A DNA stretch of 8,173 nt from Candidatus Bathyarchaeota archaeon (GTDB taxonomy: Archaea > Thermoproteota > Bathyarchaeia > TCS64), in contig JABXKY010000125.1 of NCBI GenBank assembly GCA_013619005.1, forward strand, positions 1-8,173, read 5' to 3'. Below the pieces are notes generated by a model that was not told the origin of the DNA, did not search any database, and saw nothing but the letters and a program-made list of their open reading frames with translations. Shown here piece after piece: positions 1-6,467 of the stretch. The position numbers and the translations under genes were made by a program. The stretch's first letter is position 1; each line of letters starts with the position of its first letter.

Positions 1-4
1 CCAT

Positions 5-13
5 CTTATATCT
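5..13 (+). promoter_or_regulatory. TATA-like box for the DUF72-SWIM gene
   Basis: CTTATATCT is centred about 27 bases before the ATG at 36. That is the usual TATA-to-start distance in archaea, so the transcript should begin at or next to the start codon (leaderless). No Shine-Dalgarno sequence lies between the box and the ATG. Inferred from spacing alone. Confidence 0.55.
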
Positions 14-35
14 CAGGTTTTCCCATCTATTTTCA

Positions 36-1193
36 ATGAGCCTCTTAATTGGCACAAGTGGCTGGAGCTACAAGGAATGGGTAGGCCCGTTCTATGAAAA
101 GCAAACTGGGATGTTTTCTCATTATGCACAATTTTTCCACACAGCCGAAATCAACAGCACCTTCTATCGTTACCCTTCTGAGGGCATGATAGGGGGGCTC
201 AGGAGGAACGCTCCCCCTGGTTTCGTTTTCGCTACGAAGCTACCAAAGCTTGTAACTCATGACAAGTGGCTGAACCTTGGAGAAGGGGTTGAGGATGACA
301 CTCATAGGTTCCTTCAGTTGATGCAGCCTCTTGCTGAGCGCCTTGGCCCTATACTGATTCAGCTTAGGCCCAAGTTTAATTTCGATGAGCATGCTGGTGC
401 CCTTGAGGACTATCTCGACATGATCCCTGGTAATTATGAGTGGGCCGTAGAGTTCAGGAATGTTTCGTGGCTCAGGGATGAGACCTATGATATTCTGAGA
501 AAACATAATGTCGCTTACACAGTTGTGGACGAGCCGCTGCTTCCCTCTGACGTGCATGTTACCGCAGATTTCGCTTATGTTAGGTGGCATGGGCATGGCG
601 TGAACCTTTGGTACGACTACGAGTACAGGGAGGACCAGTTGGAGGAATGGGTGCCCAAGGTGAACGAGATCGCCTCAAAGGTCAGGCGCACCTATGGTTA
701 CTTCAACAACCACTTCAACGCGAACGCCGTGAAGAACGCAGTCGAGATGCTGGATCTTCTAGGTGAGGCGACCCCCGAGCAGAAAATAGTGCACGAGAAG
801 ATATCCACATACCGCGAGGAATCCGTTCGGCCCCGAGGTGTGCAGCCATTGAGCGCCTTCATGGAGAGGGATGAAGATCTGTCGGTTGCAGATCATCTTA
901 TGCATTTCACTGACCCAAGGCGCATTGGCAGGGGTGAGAAGATCAGCGACGACGAGTTGAGGATAGAGCGGAGTTCAAACGAGTTACTTCAAGCCAAGAT
1001 CCGAGGCTATTATATTGATGTCGACCTCGACAGGAAAGTAATCAAGCACGACTGCGATGACTGGCGTAAGGGCCGTCACACGAAGAGAATGTGCAAGCAC
1101 ATGGTAAAGTTCTTCATGAGCCTCCCACCGGGACAGGCAAAGCGGGTCCTGGGGCGGGTTTGGGAAGATCTGGATGGATGGGTCTTCGAGTAG
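36..1193 (+). CDS. DUF72 family protein with C-terminal SWIM-like zinc module
   Basis: 385 residues. Residues 1 to about 245 form a DUF72 domain, a TIM-barrel-like family of unknown biochemical role. Visible signatures are GTSGWSY (6-12), EINSTFYRYP (38-47), VEFRN (138-142), YVRWHGHG (181-188) and YFNNHFNANAV (222-232). Stand-alone DUF72 proteins are usually about 240-300 residues, so roughly 140 residues are extra. That tail ends in His338-x-Cys340, then Cys353-x-His355. The spacing resembles a SWIM zinc finger (CxC...CxH) with the first Cys replaced by His. SWIM modules usually bind nucleic acid or protein partners. There are no signal peptide or membrane segments, so the protein is cytoplasmic. 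The start is supported by the TATA box 27 bases upstream and by the conserved N-terminal motif only five residues in. It ends in TAG directly against the stop of dtdA. The domain call is firm; the role (perhaps nucleic-acid related) is inference. Confidence 0.88.
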   Translation: MSLLIGTSGWSYKEWVGPFYEKQTGMFSHYAQFFHTAEINSTFYRYPSEGMIGGLRRNAPPGFVFATKLPKLVTHDKWLNLGEGVEDDTHRFLQLMQPLAERLGPILIQLRPKFNFDEHAGALEDYLDMIPGNYEWAVEFRNVSWLRDETYDILRKHNVAYTVVDEPLLPSDVHVTADFAYVRWHGHGVNLWYDYEYREDQLEEWVPKVNEIASKVRRTYGYFNNHFNANAVKNAVEMLDLLGEATPEQKIVHEKISTYREESVRPRGVQPLSAFMERDEDLSVADHLMHFTDPRRIGRGEKISDDELRIERSSNELLQAKIRGYYIDVDLDRKVIKHDCDDWRKGRHTKRMCKHMVKFFMSLPPGQAKRVLGRVWEDLDGWVFE

Positions 1194-2006
1194 TTATTCT
1201 ACCTCGATCCCAACGGAGCTTAGAAGTCCCATGACGATTCGCTTATGTTTTCCCTTCAACCCCTTGTCAAGGAGCACCTTGTCGATTCCCTGACTCTTCT
1301 CCACCATTTGAAGGATAAGGTCCTCGTTCAGGAGCTCTATGGCGTACTTTGCCACCATGTGACCCATTGCATAGTCCTGGATCAGCTCGCTGAACTTGGG
1401 GCAGTAGTGTCCTCCGCCGAAGCCGATTGCCACAGGGGCCTCCTCCTTTGAGTCCATGCCTTCCAAGATGCAATCCACTAGGTACTCCGCGACATTCTCG
1501 TCTCTCCACTGCTCCTCCCTGCTCCCAATCTCCGCAAAGAACATGGGCACATCAAACTCTGTGGGGCTATGATGTGTAGCCTCAAGGCTTACCTGGAATC
1601 CCTCGGGGGGCGAGTCGAGCATCTTCGTGTAAATATTCCTCATGGGGTTCGGAGCGGTCATCTGGAGCTCCTTGGGGTTCCCCCCGTACATGGCCTTGCC
1701 GAAGTTTCCCGTCGGGTGCGCTGTCAGGCTTGGCCTTCCGCTGGCGGCCCAGTGTCTGCTCGCCACAACAATGTACTCGAGTTCGTGTTCGGATGCGATT
1801 CTTGTATAATCAGCTGGGTATGGCTGTGGTGTTAGGTTCCTGAGAAACCGTTCCGCTGGGACGATGAGGTGGTCCATGACGAGGATTATCTTGTCGCCCT
1901 TTGTGAGTACGTTTTTTTCTTTTTCCTTAAAGCCCCTCTCCCTGAATTTGCTCAGCATCGTCTCTCCCGCCGGGTCAGCGAGGCTTAACGTGATTCCTTT
2001 TGGCAT
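1194..2006 (-). CDS. dtdA: D-aminoacyl-tRNA deacylase (archaeal DtdA type)
   Basis: 270 residues, the normal length for the archaeal/plant DtdA (GEK1-type) enzyme. This zinc-dependent hydrolase removes D-amino acids wrongly attached to tRNA and so protects cytoplasmic protein synthesis. Conserved family blocks are present: ASRH (82-85), TAHPTGN (95-101), EATHHSP (142-148) followed by a FFAEIGSREEQW-like stretch (156-167), and GFGGGHYCPKF (195-205). The His/Cys-rich blocks are the likely metal and active-site region. The start is supported by AGGTG (minus strand, 2012-2016) five bases ahead of the ATG and by a TATA-like box further upstream. The gene shares a 132-base divergent promoter region with the response regulator and converges on the DUF72 gene with no spacer. 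It is unrelated in fold to bacterial Dtd, and nothing looks truncated. Confidence 0.93.
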   Translation of the reverse strand: MPKGITLSLADPAGETMLSKFRERGFKEKEKNVLTKGDKIILVMDHLIVPAERFLRNLTPQPYPADYTRIASEHELEYIVVASRHWAASGRPSLTAHPTGNFGKAMYGGNPKELQMTAPNPMRNIYTKMLDSPPEGFQVSLEATHHSPTEFDVPMFFAEIGSREEQWRDENVAEYLVDCILEGMDSKEEAPVAIGFGGGHYCPKFSELIQDYAMGHMVAKYAIELLNEDLILQMVEKSQGIDKVLLDKGLKGKHKRIVMGLLSSVGIEVE

Positions 2007-2011
2007 CCTAG

Positions 2012-2016
2012 CACCT
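2012..2016 (-). promoter_or_regulatory. Shine-Dalgarno site of dtdA
   Basis: On the minus strand AGGTG lies five bases before the ATG at 2006 and matches the anti-SD complement GGAGGTGA. It supports this start codon and implies a short leader here, unlike several neighbours that look leaderless. Confidence 0.5.
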
Positions 2017-2042
2017 GTTCACGGATATGATGCCGAATCCCT

Positions 2043-2052
2043 GTATATTTTT
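2043..2052 (-). promoter_or_regulatory. TATA-like box for dtdA
   Basis: On the minus strand the sequence reads AAAAATATAC, centred about 41 bases before the dtdA ATG. Transcription would start near 2020 and give a leader of about 15 bases that contains the AGGTG ribosome site. Confidence 0.45.
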
Positions 2053-2097
2053 AGTGGTGCAGATGCTAATAATCGCTAAAATGTGGCAGTAAGAATC

Positions 2098-2106
2098 ATA
2101 AAATTA
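2098..2106 (+). promoter_or_regulatory. TATA-like box for the response regulator gene
   Basis: ATAAAATTA is centred about 37 bases before the ATG at 2139, giving a predicted leader of about 10-12 bases. No strong Shine-Dalgarno sequence is visible. Confidence 0.4.
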
Positions 2107-2122
2107 ACCCATAGAAGTGGGT
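2107..2122. repeat. Short inverted repeat just after the response-regulator TATA box
   Basis: ACCCA, six bases, then TGGGT: a perfect 5-bp dyad abutting the TATA-like element and running towards the predicted transcription start. This is where an archaeal repressor would commonly bind. With only five base pairs per arm it may be chance. Confidence 0.3.
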
Positions 2123-2138
2123 ACAGTGAAGCCCAGAT

Positions 2139-2555
2139 ATGTCATATGATTCCTCACTACGTATTCTTGTAGTCGATGATGAGGCTGATCTGAGGGAGTT
2201 ATTCAAGGATACCCTGGAGTTCCTGGGCTATGAGGTTATAACTTGCAGCAACGCAGAGCACGCGATCAGGTTTGCGTACGAGCTTCACCCGAGCCTGGTG
2301 ATCACCGACATTGTCATGCCGGGCATGAGCGGCTTCGAGCTCTGCAGGTTCCTGAAGAACGACAGGAGGACCAAGGATATTTACGTGGTGATCGTGTCGG
2401 CGCTGAGCCGTGAGGTAGACTACGAGATGAGCCTAGAGGCGGGGGCCGATGACTATATCACGAAGCCGGTTAAGCTGCAGAGCATCAAGCAGGTGCTGAA
2501 GAACACTATCAGGCCATACATGAAGGTCGAGAAGTGGGCGATTAGGCCAAGCTAG
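2139..2555 (+). CDS. Single-domain CheY-like response regulator
   Basis: 138 residues made of one receiver (REC) domain, with about 20 extra residues and no output domain. All phosphorylation-site residues are present: the acidic pair Asp13/Asp14, the phospho-acceptor Asp57 (in ITDIVMPGMSG), Ser87 (in VIVSALS, the usual Thr/Ser position) and Lys109 (in ITKPV). It should accept phosphate from a histidine kinase and act through protein contact rather than DNA binding. No kinase, chemotaxis or archaellum gene is in the window, so its partner is unknown. It has its own promoter, shared back-to-back with dtdA. Its TAG stop overlaps the TAG of the converging aSelBL gene. The Lys/Arg-rich tail after residue 120 is not a recognisable domain. 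Confidence 0.93.
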   Translation: MSYDSSLRILVVDDEADLRELFKDTLEFLGYEVITCSNAEHAIRFAYELHPSLVITDIVMPGMSGFELCRFLKNDRRTKDIYVVIVSALSREVDYEMSLEAGADDYITKPVKLQSIKQVLKNTIRPYMKVEKWAIRPS

Positions 2556-3490
2556 AGTTTTATCGAGCCTACTACCCGAAGGTTTCCCCCGTTCAGGTAC
2601 AGCATCGTTGCATTTTCACCGTCCCTGTAAGTTAGCGGCTTCTGGATGTTTACCCTTATGGTTTCTTCTGCGCTGTCCTCAACTGCACCAGCGATGAACT
2701 GCATATCCTTGCCGATGTGGATGGTCATTCCTTTCTCTACTGGCTTGGTCCAGTACTTCACCAGGTCCAGTTTTCCCTCGATCAGTGTGGTCTGCTTTAC
2801 GGACTCGTCGTTGGACAACAGGGTTCCCCTGTCTATGTCGCTTGGTTCGATGTTTTTGAGCGCCAGCCCTACTCTGTTCCCTGCCTCGGCGGTCTCGAAA
2901 TCTGTGTCGTGCCTCTGGATCGACCTCAACTGGGCAATCTTTTCCGTGGGGTAAGCCCTGAGCTTGTCGTGCCTATGTATCTGTCCCCATCGTACTACTC
3001 CCAGGGCAACGGTACCTATTCCTTTGACGTTGAAATGGTGATCCACTACTACGCCTCCTGTCGGTGAGTCATCACCTTTGACTAGTGCCTCTGCCTTGCC
3101 CATGATGAACTCCCGTAGAAGTGGCAGGTTCTCTTCGATTATCTCATACCCCTCGACAACCGTCCCGTTGATGAACCTGCTGAGCTGTTCCTTAGTTATA
3201 TAGTTCCTCGGGATGATGATGCCCTCCTTCTTACCTAGACAGTCGAGCATGAGCACAGTCTCACCGAAAGATGCGTTGATCTCGTCTACGACAAGTATGA
3301 TGAAATCTCCGAAGCCCGCGGCGTAGAATAGACTCTGGAGCTTTTCGGGGTACTTTGACGCCTCGACGATGGTGACCGTGGTCTCGCCCTTCTTCATGTT
3401 GTAGAGTGTGATGTCGGATTCGGTTCCCTTCTTACCCAGCTCCCTTGAGTATCCAGGGCATCCCAGAACGGCGACATTGAGGTTCGTCAT
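2552..3490 (-). CDS. SelB-like translation factor paralogue (aSelBL family) with degenerate GTPase domain
   Basis: 312 residues from the preferred start. A further in-frame ATG at 3502 would add four residues, but a TATA-like box lies 28 bases from 3490 and only 16 from 3502, so 3490 fits a leaderless start. Domains: a G-like domain (about 1-130), an EF-Tu-type domain 2 (about 145-226, with VKGIGTV at 155-161) and a domain 3 (about 232-312). There is no C-terminal SECIS-binding domain. The GTPase motifs are gone. The P-loop position reads GCPGYSRELGKKGTES (10-25), the DxPGH position reads EASKYP (43-48), and no NKxD is found near 91-100. This fits the published aSelBL family (Atkinson and colleagues, 2011), proposed to bind an aminoacyl-tRNA and the ribosome without normal GTP hydrolysis. 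The substrate tRNA is unknown. The gene is divergent from the MetE-like gene and overlaps the regulator's stop by four bases. Confidence 0.85.
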   Translation of the reverse strand: MTNLNVAVLGCPGYSRELGKKGTESDITLYNMKKGETTVTIVEASKYPEKLQSLFYAAGFGDFIILVVDEINASFGETVLMLDCLGKKEGIIIPRNYITKEQLSRFINGTVVEGYEIIEENLPLLREFIMGKAEALVKGDDSPTGGVVVDHHFNVKGIGTVALGVVRWGQIHRHDKLRAYPTEKIAQLRSIQRHDTDFETAEAGNRVGLALKNIEPSDIDRGTLLSNDESVKQTTLIEGKLDLVKYWTKPVEKGMTIHIGKDMQFIAGAVEDSAEETIRVNIQKPLTYRDGENATMLYLNGGNLRVVGSIKL

Positions 3491-3514
3491 GACGTGGAGC
3501 ATCCGAGGTAGTGG

Positions 3515-3521
3515 GATATAC
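3515..3521 (-). promoter_or_regulatory. TATA-like box that decides the aSelBL start
   Basis: On the minus strand GTATATC is centred 28 bases before the ATG at 3490, which is right for a leaderless message, and only 16 bases before the upstream ATG at 3502, which would then lie upstream of the transcription start. The choice of the shorter protein rests on this. Confidence 0.5.
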
Positions 3522-3539
3522 AGGTTTCTATTTTGGTGC

Positions 3540-3582
3540 TCATGGGCATATTCTTTTAGTCATGGGGAATTGGATTATTCCC
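3540..3582. repeat. Operator-like repeats between the aSelBL and MetE-like genes
   Basis: TCATGGG occurs at 3540-3546 and again at 3560-3566, exactly 20 bases (about two helical turns) apart. Directly after the second copy lies a perfect 6-bp dyad, GGGAAT-N6-ATTCCC (3565-3582). The cluster sits in the middle of the divergent promoter region and could bind a regulator of one or both genes. No regulator is encoded next to it, so this is inference from spacing. Confidence 0.35.
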
Positions 3583-3596
3583 GTAGTATAGGAATG

Positions 3597-3603
3597 CATT
3601 AAT
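3597..3603 (+). promoter_or_regulatory. Weak TATA-like box for the MetE-like gene
   Basis: CATTAAT is centred about 33 bases before the ATG at 3633. It is a poor match but the only A/T element at the right distance. The leader would be short, with no clear ribosome site. Confidence 0.3.
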
Positions 3604-3632
3604 CTGTGTTCGGCGTAGCAAAACGGTAACCC

Positions 3633-4745
3633 ATGTATAGCTCTGATATTGGAAGCCTACCCGCCAGGATAGAGACGGATATTATCCGCAGCGGCGCACG
3701 GAAGGCGAACAGTCTACTTCCGTTCTTAGGTGTAAATAACGAGGATTACGTAGATTTTGAGGAGGCTGTGGTTTCCTCCTTCATCGACAAGCTCAATGTG
3801 GGCGTTGATATTCCAAACTACCCTCAGTTCAGGGACATGAACGAGATGTACTTCGAGCTCATGGATGGCATCGAGAGGTTTGACGGGGCTTTACATGTGG
3901 TGAACGGCATCAGGGCCAAGTCTGGTGCCGCGATTCCTGAGACCGAGGCTCTTAGACGGGAGGCCAGGGAGATCAAGTCGTCCTCTGGGCGTGACAGGGT
4001 TCGCATCAAGGTATGCGTTACAGGCCCGTACACGTTGGCCAGCTTTTTCCAGTTCAAGACTCCCGGGCTCTATCTCGAACTGGCCGAAGCTCTCGCTGAT
4101 ATCCTCGAGGCGTCCTTGTTCAGTAACGGGAGCGCGGAGATATCCCATCTGAGCGTGGACGAGCCCGTGCTTGGGTTCATGAACGATCCCCTTCTCGACT
4201 ATGGCTCCGATGGGCGCGAGGCTTTGAGGAAGGCCTGGGACAAAGTCCTGTACGTGGCTAAATCCCACAGCGTGAATACCAGTATGCACCTCCATGATAC
4301 TTCGGAGAACCTGTTCTGGGATGCCGAGTACCTGGACGTGGTGGCCAGCCACGTTGGTGATCCCCTTTACTCCCAGGAGTCCGTTAAGGAGAGGCTTGAG
4401 GAGACCGATAAGCGTCTCTGGGCGGCGATCGGGGTCACCCAGTTCGATACATTGATAGAGAACTACTACAAGGCACAGGGGTTCACCGGGAACATCCCCG
4501 AGAAGATTGGTGAGGTGTGGACTGGTATACGGAAGGCAACCATCGATCCGTATCTCTTCCTTGAGGACACTGGGCTCATGAGGAAGAGGCTTGATGGGGT
4601 CTCTGATTTCTTCGGTTCTGAGCGGATAGCGTACGTCTCGCCCGAGTGTGGTCTGAATAGTTTCCCCGAATACGGGGTTGCCATGGAGTGCCTTGAGCGC
4701 GCCTCCGGCGTGGTGGCGGATTATCAATCAGGAAAAAATGGCTAG
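3633..4745 (+). CDS. MetE-like methyltransferase (core methionine synthase / UROD-MetE superfamily)
   Basis: 370 residues, the size of the single-barrel core MetE proteins of archaea and half of classical MetE. Family signposts are DIGSLP (5-10), VCVTGPYT near residue 130, a DEPVLG block near 181-186 and SPECGL around Cys339. These proteins move a methyl group, usually onto homocysteine to make methionine, and in archaea often take it from a methyl-corrinoid protein rather than folate. The metal site is unusual. Classical MetE uses His-x-Cys, a Glu and a distant Cys; here the positions read His219-x-His221, His240 and Cys339. The homocysteine thiolate-binding role is therefore plausible but not assured, and another thiol or methyl donor is possible. 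It has its own promoter region divergent from aSelBL and is followed after 44 bases by the zinc-finger gene. Family is confident; the exact subfamily (MesA, MesC or other) and substrate are not. Confidence 0.8.
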   Translation: MYSSDIGSLPARIETDIIRSGARKANSLLPFLGVNNEDYVDFEEAVVSSFIDKLNVGVDIPNYPQFRDMNEMYFELMDGIERFDGALHVVNGIRAKSGAAIPETEALRREAREIKSSSGRDRVRIKVCVTGPYTLASFFQFKTPGLYLELAEALADILEASLFSNGSAEISHLSVDEPVLGFMNDPLLDYGSDGREALRKAWDKVLYVAKSHSVNTSMHLHDTSENLFWDAEYLDVVASHVGDPLYSQESVKERLEETDKRLWAAIGVTQFDTLIENYYKAQGFTGNIPEKIGEVWTGIRKATIDPYLFLEDTGLMRKRLDGVSDFFGSERIAYVSPECGLNSFPEYGVAMECLERASGVVADYQSGKNG

Positions 4746-4747
4746 GG

Positions 4748-4754
4748 TTTATAC
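4748..4754 (+). promoter_or_regulatory. TATA-like box for the small zinc-binding protein gene
   Basis: TTTATAC begins three bases after the stop of the MetE-like gene and is centred 39 bases before the ATG at 4790. The small gene can therefore be transcribed on its own, as well as by read-through from upstream. Confidence 0.4.
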
Positions 4755-4789
4755 CAGACCTCCTTTGGTATCTGTACTAGTGCGTTAAT

Positions 4790-4996
4790 ATGGGCAAGAT
4801 AAGCAAGGGTACGAAGTGCAGCGTCAAGGGCTGTAACGAGGACGCCGTCCGCTCCATCGATATCGGTAAGGTCAAGCAGGCGGGGCTCGACGCTGAGGGC
4901 GCGAAGAGGGCGTACCTGTGCAAGGAGCATTACAAGGATTACAAAAAGGGGAGCAAAAAGAGCTCCCAGATAGAGCGGTGGCGCCACAGCGCCTAA
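4790..4996 (+). CDS. Small basic zinc-binding protein (Cx4C...CxxH)
   Basis: 68 residues, rich in Lys. Cys10-x4-Cys15 and Cys44-x2-His47 are separated by 28 residues and look like one zinc site. A GxKCSVxGC start and a YLCKEHYKDYKK segment give it the look of small conserved archaeal zinc proteins, probably acting in the cytoplasm on RNA, ribosomes or other nucleic acid given the positive charge. No function can be assigned. It is a genuine gene by its regular motif pattern, its own TATA-like box and the tight 12-base convergence with thrS. The C-terminal IERWRH segment is charged and probably helical. It may simply be a housekeeping protein co-expressed with the MetE-like gene. Confidence 0.8.
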   Translation: MGKISKGTKCSVKGCNEDAVRSIDIGKVKQAGLDAEGAKRAYLCKEHYKDYKKGSKKSSQIERWRHSA

Positions 4997-5000
4997 TATA

Positions 5001-5017
5001 GTGGGGTTTTAGCCCAC
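5001..5017. terminator. Small hairpin between the converging zinc-protein and thrS genes
   Basis: GTGGG, seven bases, then CCCAC forms a 5-bp stem in the 12-base gap and the first bases of the thrS end. TTTT occurs in the loop on the plus strand, not after the stem, so it is not a classical terminator. It may help separate the two transcripts or be incidental. Confidence 0.2.
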
Positions 5018-6460
5018 GAACTTGGGTCGGTCCTGCAGGTAGATGGGCAGCGGGACGGGTCTGTATGGTTTTCCAGAGGTCTCGATGTGGATTTTATCCT
5101 GTAGCTCTGGGACGCTTAGCTGGTCTGGCTGCTTCTGGCCCCTGACACGTATACCCAGCTTCTCTGCATCGATCTCCTTCTCGCCGACCACGATGATGTA
5201 GGGGACCCACTCCTTCTCGGCCTCCCTGATCTTCTTGCCGACGGTCTCGTCCCTGTTGTCGATATCGACGCGGACTCGGCTGAACTGTTCCCTGATACTG
5301 TCGGCTAGCTCAACGTATTCGCTGCTGACTGGGATGATCCTCACCTGGCTGGGCGCTAGCCACAGTGGCAGGCTTGGCTTGATGCCCTTCTTCATGTCGA
5401 AGGCCGCCTTCTCCAGGAGTGCGTAGATGTCGCGCTCGATGGCGCCGCTTGGGCTGCAGTGGAGTATGTATGGGTGCTTCTGTACCCCGTCCTCGTCCAT
5501 GTACTTTATGTCGTAGCGTTCACCGTTCTCGACGTCGATCTGGTCGGTGGCCAGGGCGGATGCCTTGTCCAGGTTGTCCACGAAGTTCATGTCCCACTTG
5601 ATCATGTAGTAGAATGAGCGCTCGTCCCACATCTCGATTAGCGCTGGTTTTCCGTGTGACTTGACAAGTTCCTTCACTATTCCGTTGTTCTCCTCCCAGA
5701 AGTCCTTGACCATTCTGACGGCTAGCTCGTAGTCTGACCTTTCGAGCCCGATTCCTTCTAGGACGTCCTGGCTCAGCTTGAACCTAATCTTGTACTCGTC
5801 CTTTGCCTGGTCCAGGTCCTTGCAGAAGGCGTGGACGTCGGGCATGGTGAAGGCCCTGAGCCTTCTGAGTCCAGTTAGCTCTCCCCGTTGCTCCCTCCTG
5901 AAGCTGTAACGGGTCATCTCGTAGACCTTCATGGGGAGGTTCTTGTAGCTGATGGTGGCGTCGTGGCTCAAGAGGAACTGGCCGAAGCAGGCCGCGAACC
6001 TCATGAAGTACCTGGTGTCGTCTGACTCGATGGTGTACTGCCTGGCGGGGAACCTGTTGAGGTAGCTCTTGAGGGTGGGGTGCTCCATGCTGTACATGAG
6101 CGGGGTCTCCACCTCTAAGCCCCCGTACGCGTGGACCATGCTCGTTACATACTCTTCCAGAAGGGCCTTGACCATCCTTCCCTTGGGGTAGTACCTGAAG
6201 TTCCCTGGGTCGGATGCTGGCTCGTAGTCCACCAGCTCTAGGCTTCTCATGAGGGCTATGTGTGGTGACGCGCGTGTGACGGTTCTGTCCTTCTCGTACT
6301 CGTATCCGCTGAACTTGCGGAGGTTGTCATGGCCCTTGAAGTCGAACTCGTCGAACTCCCAGAGCTTTCCGTCGGTGTCTAGGATGTACCAGTAGCTTTT
6401 TTGCTTCTCCTCGGCTTTGAGGGCTTCCGATACTACTTCCACTTCTTTTTTCTCGCTCAT
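5009..6460 (-). CDS. thrS: Threonyl-tRNA synthetase, catalytic form lacking the editing domain
   Basis: 483 residues. A class II synthetase that attaches threonine to tRNA-Thr in the cytoplasm. Archaeal-type landmarks are SDPGNFRYYPKGR (83-95), motif 2 around FRREQRGELTGLRRLRAF (187-204) and motif 3 around SPSGAIERD (336-344). The zinc ligands that select threonine are Cys158 (in RFAACFGQF), His210 (in MPDVHAF) and His334 (in YILHCSPSG). An anticodon-binding domain fills about 380-475 (IIPVSSEY, IREAEKEWVPYIIVVGEKE). Archaeal ThrRS normally has about 620 residues, with a Dtd-like N-terminal editing domain that removes mis-attached serine. Here only about 20 unstructured acidic/basic residues precede the catalytic part, as in the ThrRS-cat proteins of some Crenarchaeota that work with a separate editing protein. 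No such partner is in the window. The start is backed by a good Shine-Dalgarno sequence (6468-6475). The gene lies downstream of dph6 on the same strand. Confidence 0.95.
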   Translation of the reverse strand: MSEKKEVEVVSEALKAEEKQKSYWYILDTDGKLWEFDEFDFKGHDNLRKFSGYEYEKDRTVTRASPHIALMRSLELVDYEPASDPGNFRYYPKGRMVKALLEEYVTSMVHAYGGLEVETPLMYSMEHPTLKSYLNRFPARQYTIESDDTRYFMRFAACFGQFLLSHDATISYKNLPMKVYEMTRYSFRREQRGELTGLRRLRAFTMPDVHAFCKDLDQAKDEYKIRFKLSQDVLEGIGLERSDYELAVRMVKDFWEENNGIVKELVKSHGKPALIEMWDERSFYYMIKWDMNFVDNLDKASALATDQIDVENGERYDIKYMDEDGVQKHPYILHCSPSGAIERDIYALLEKAAFDMKKGIKPSLPLWLAPSQVRIIPVSSEYVELADSIREQFSRVRVDIDNRDETVGKKIREAEKEWVPYIIVVGEKEIDAEKLGIRVRGQKQPDQLSVPELQDKIHIETSGKPYRPVPLPIYLQDRPKFVG

Positions 6461-6467
6461 TGGTTAT

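Noticed and set aside
1191..1223. Read-through of the DUF72 gene's TAG as pyrrolysine
   Set aside because: The frame continues only nine codons to the next TAG and no extra domain would be gained.
3891..4727. A 278-codon open frame antisense to the MetE-like gene
   Set aside because: It is a shadow of the real gene: no recognisable motif, while the plus frame carries the MetE family blocks.
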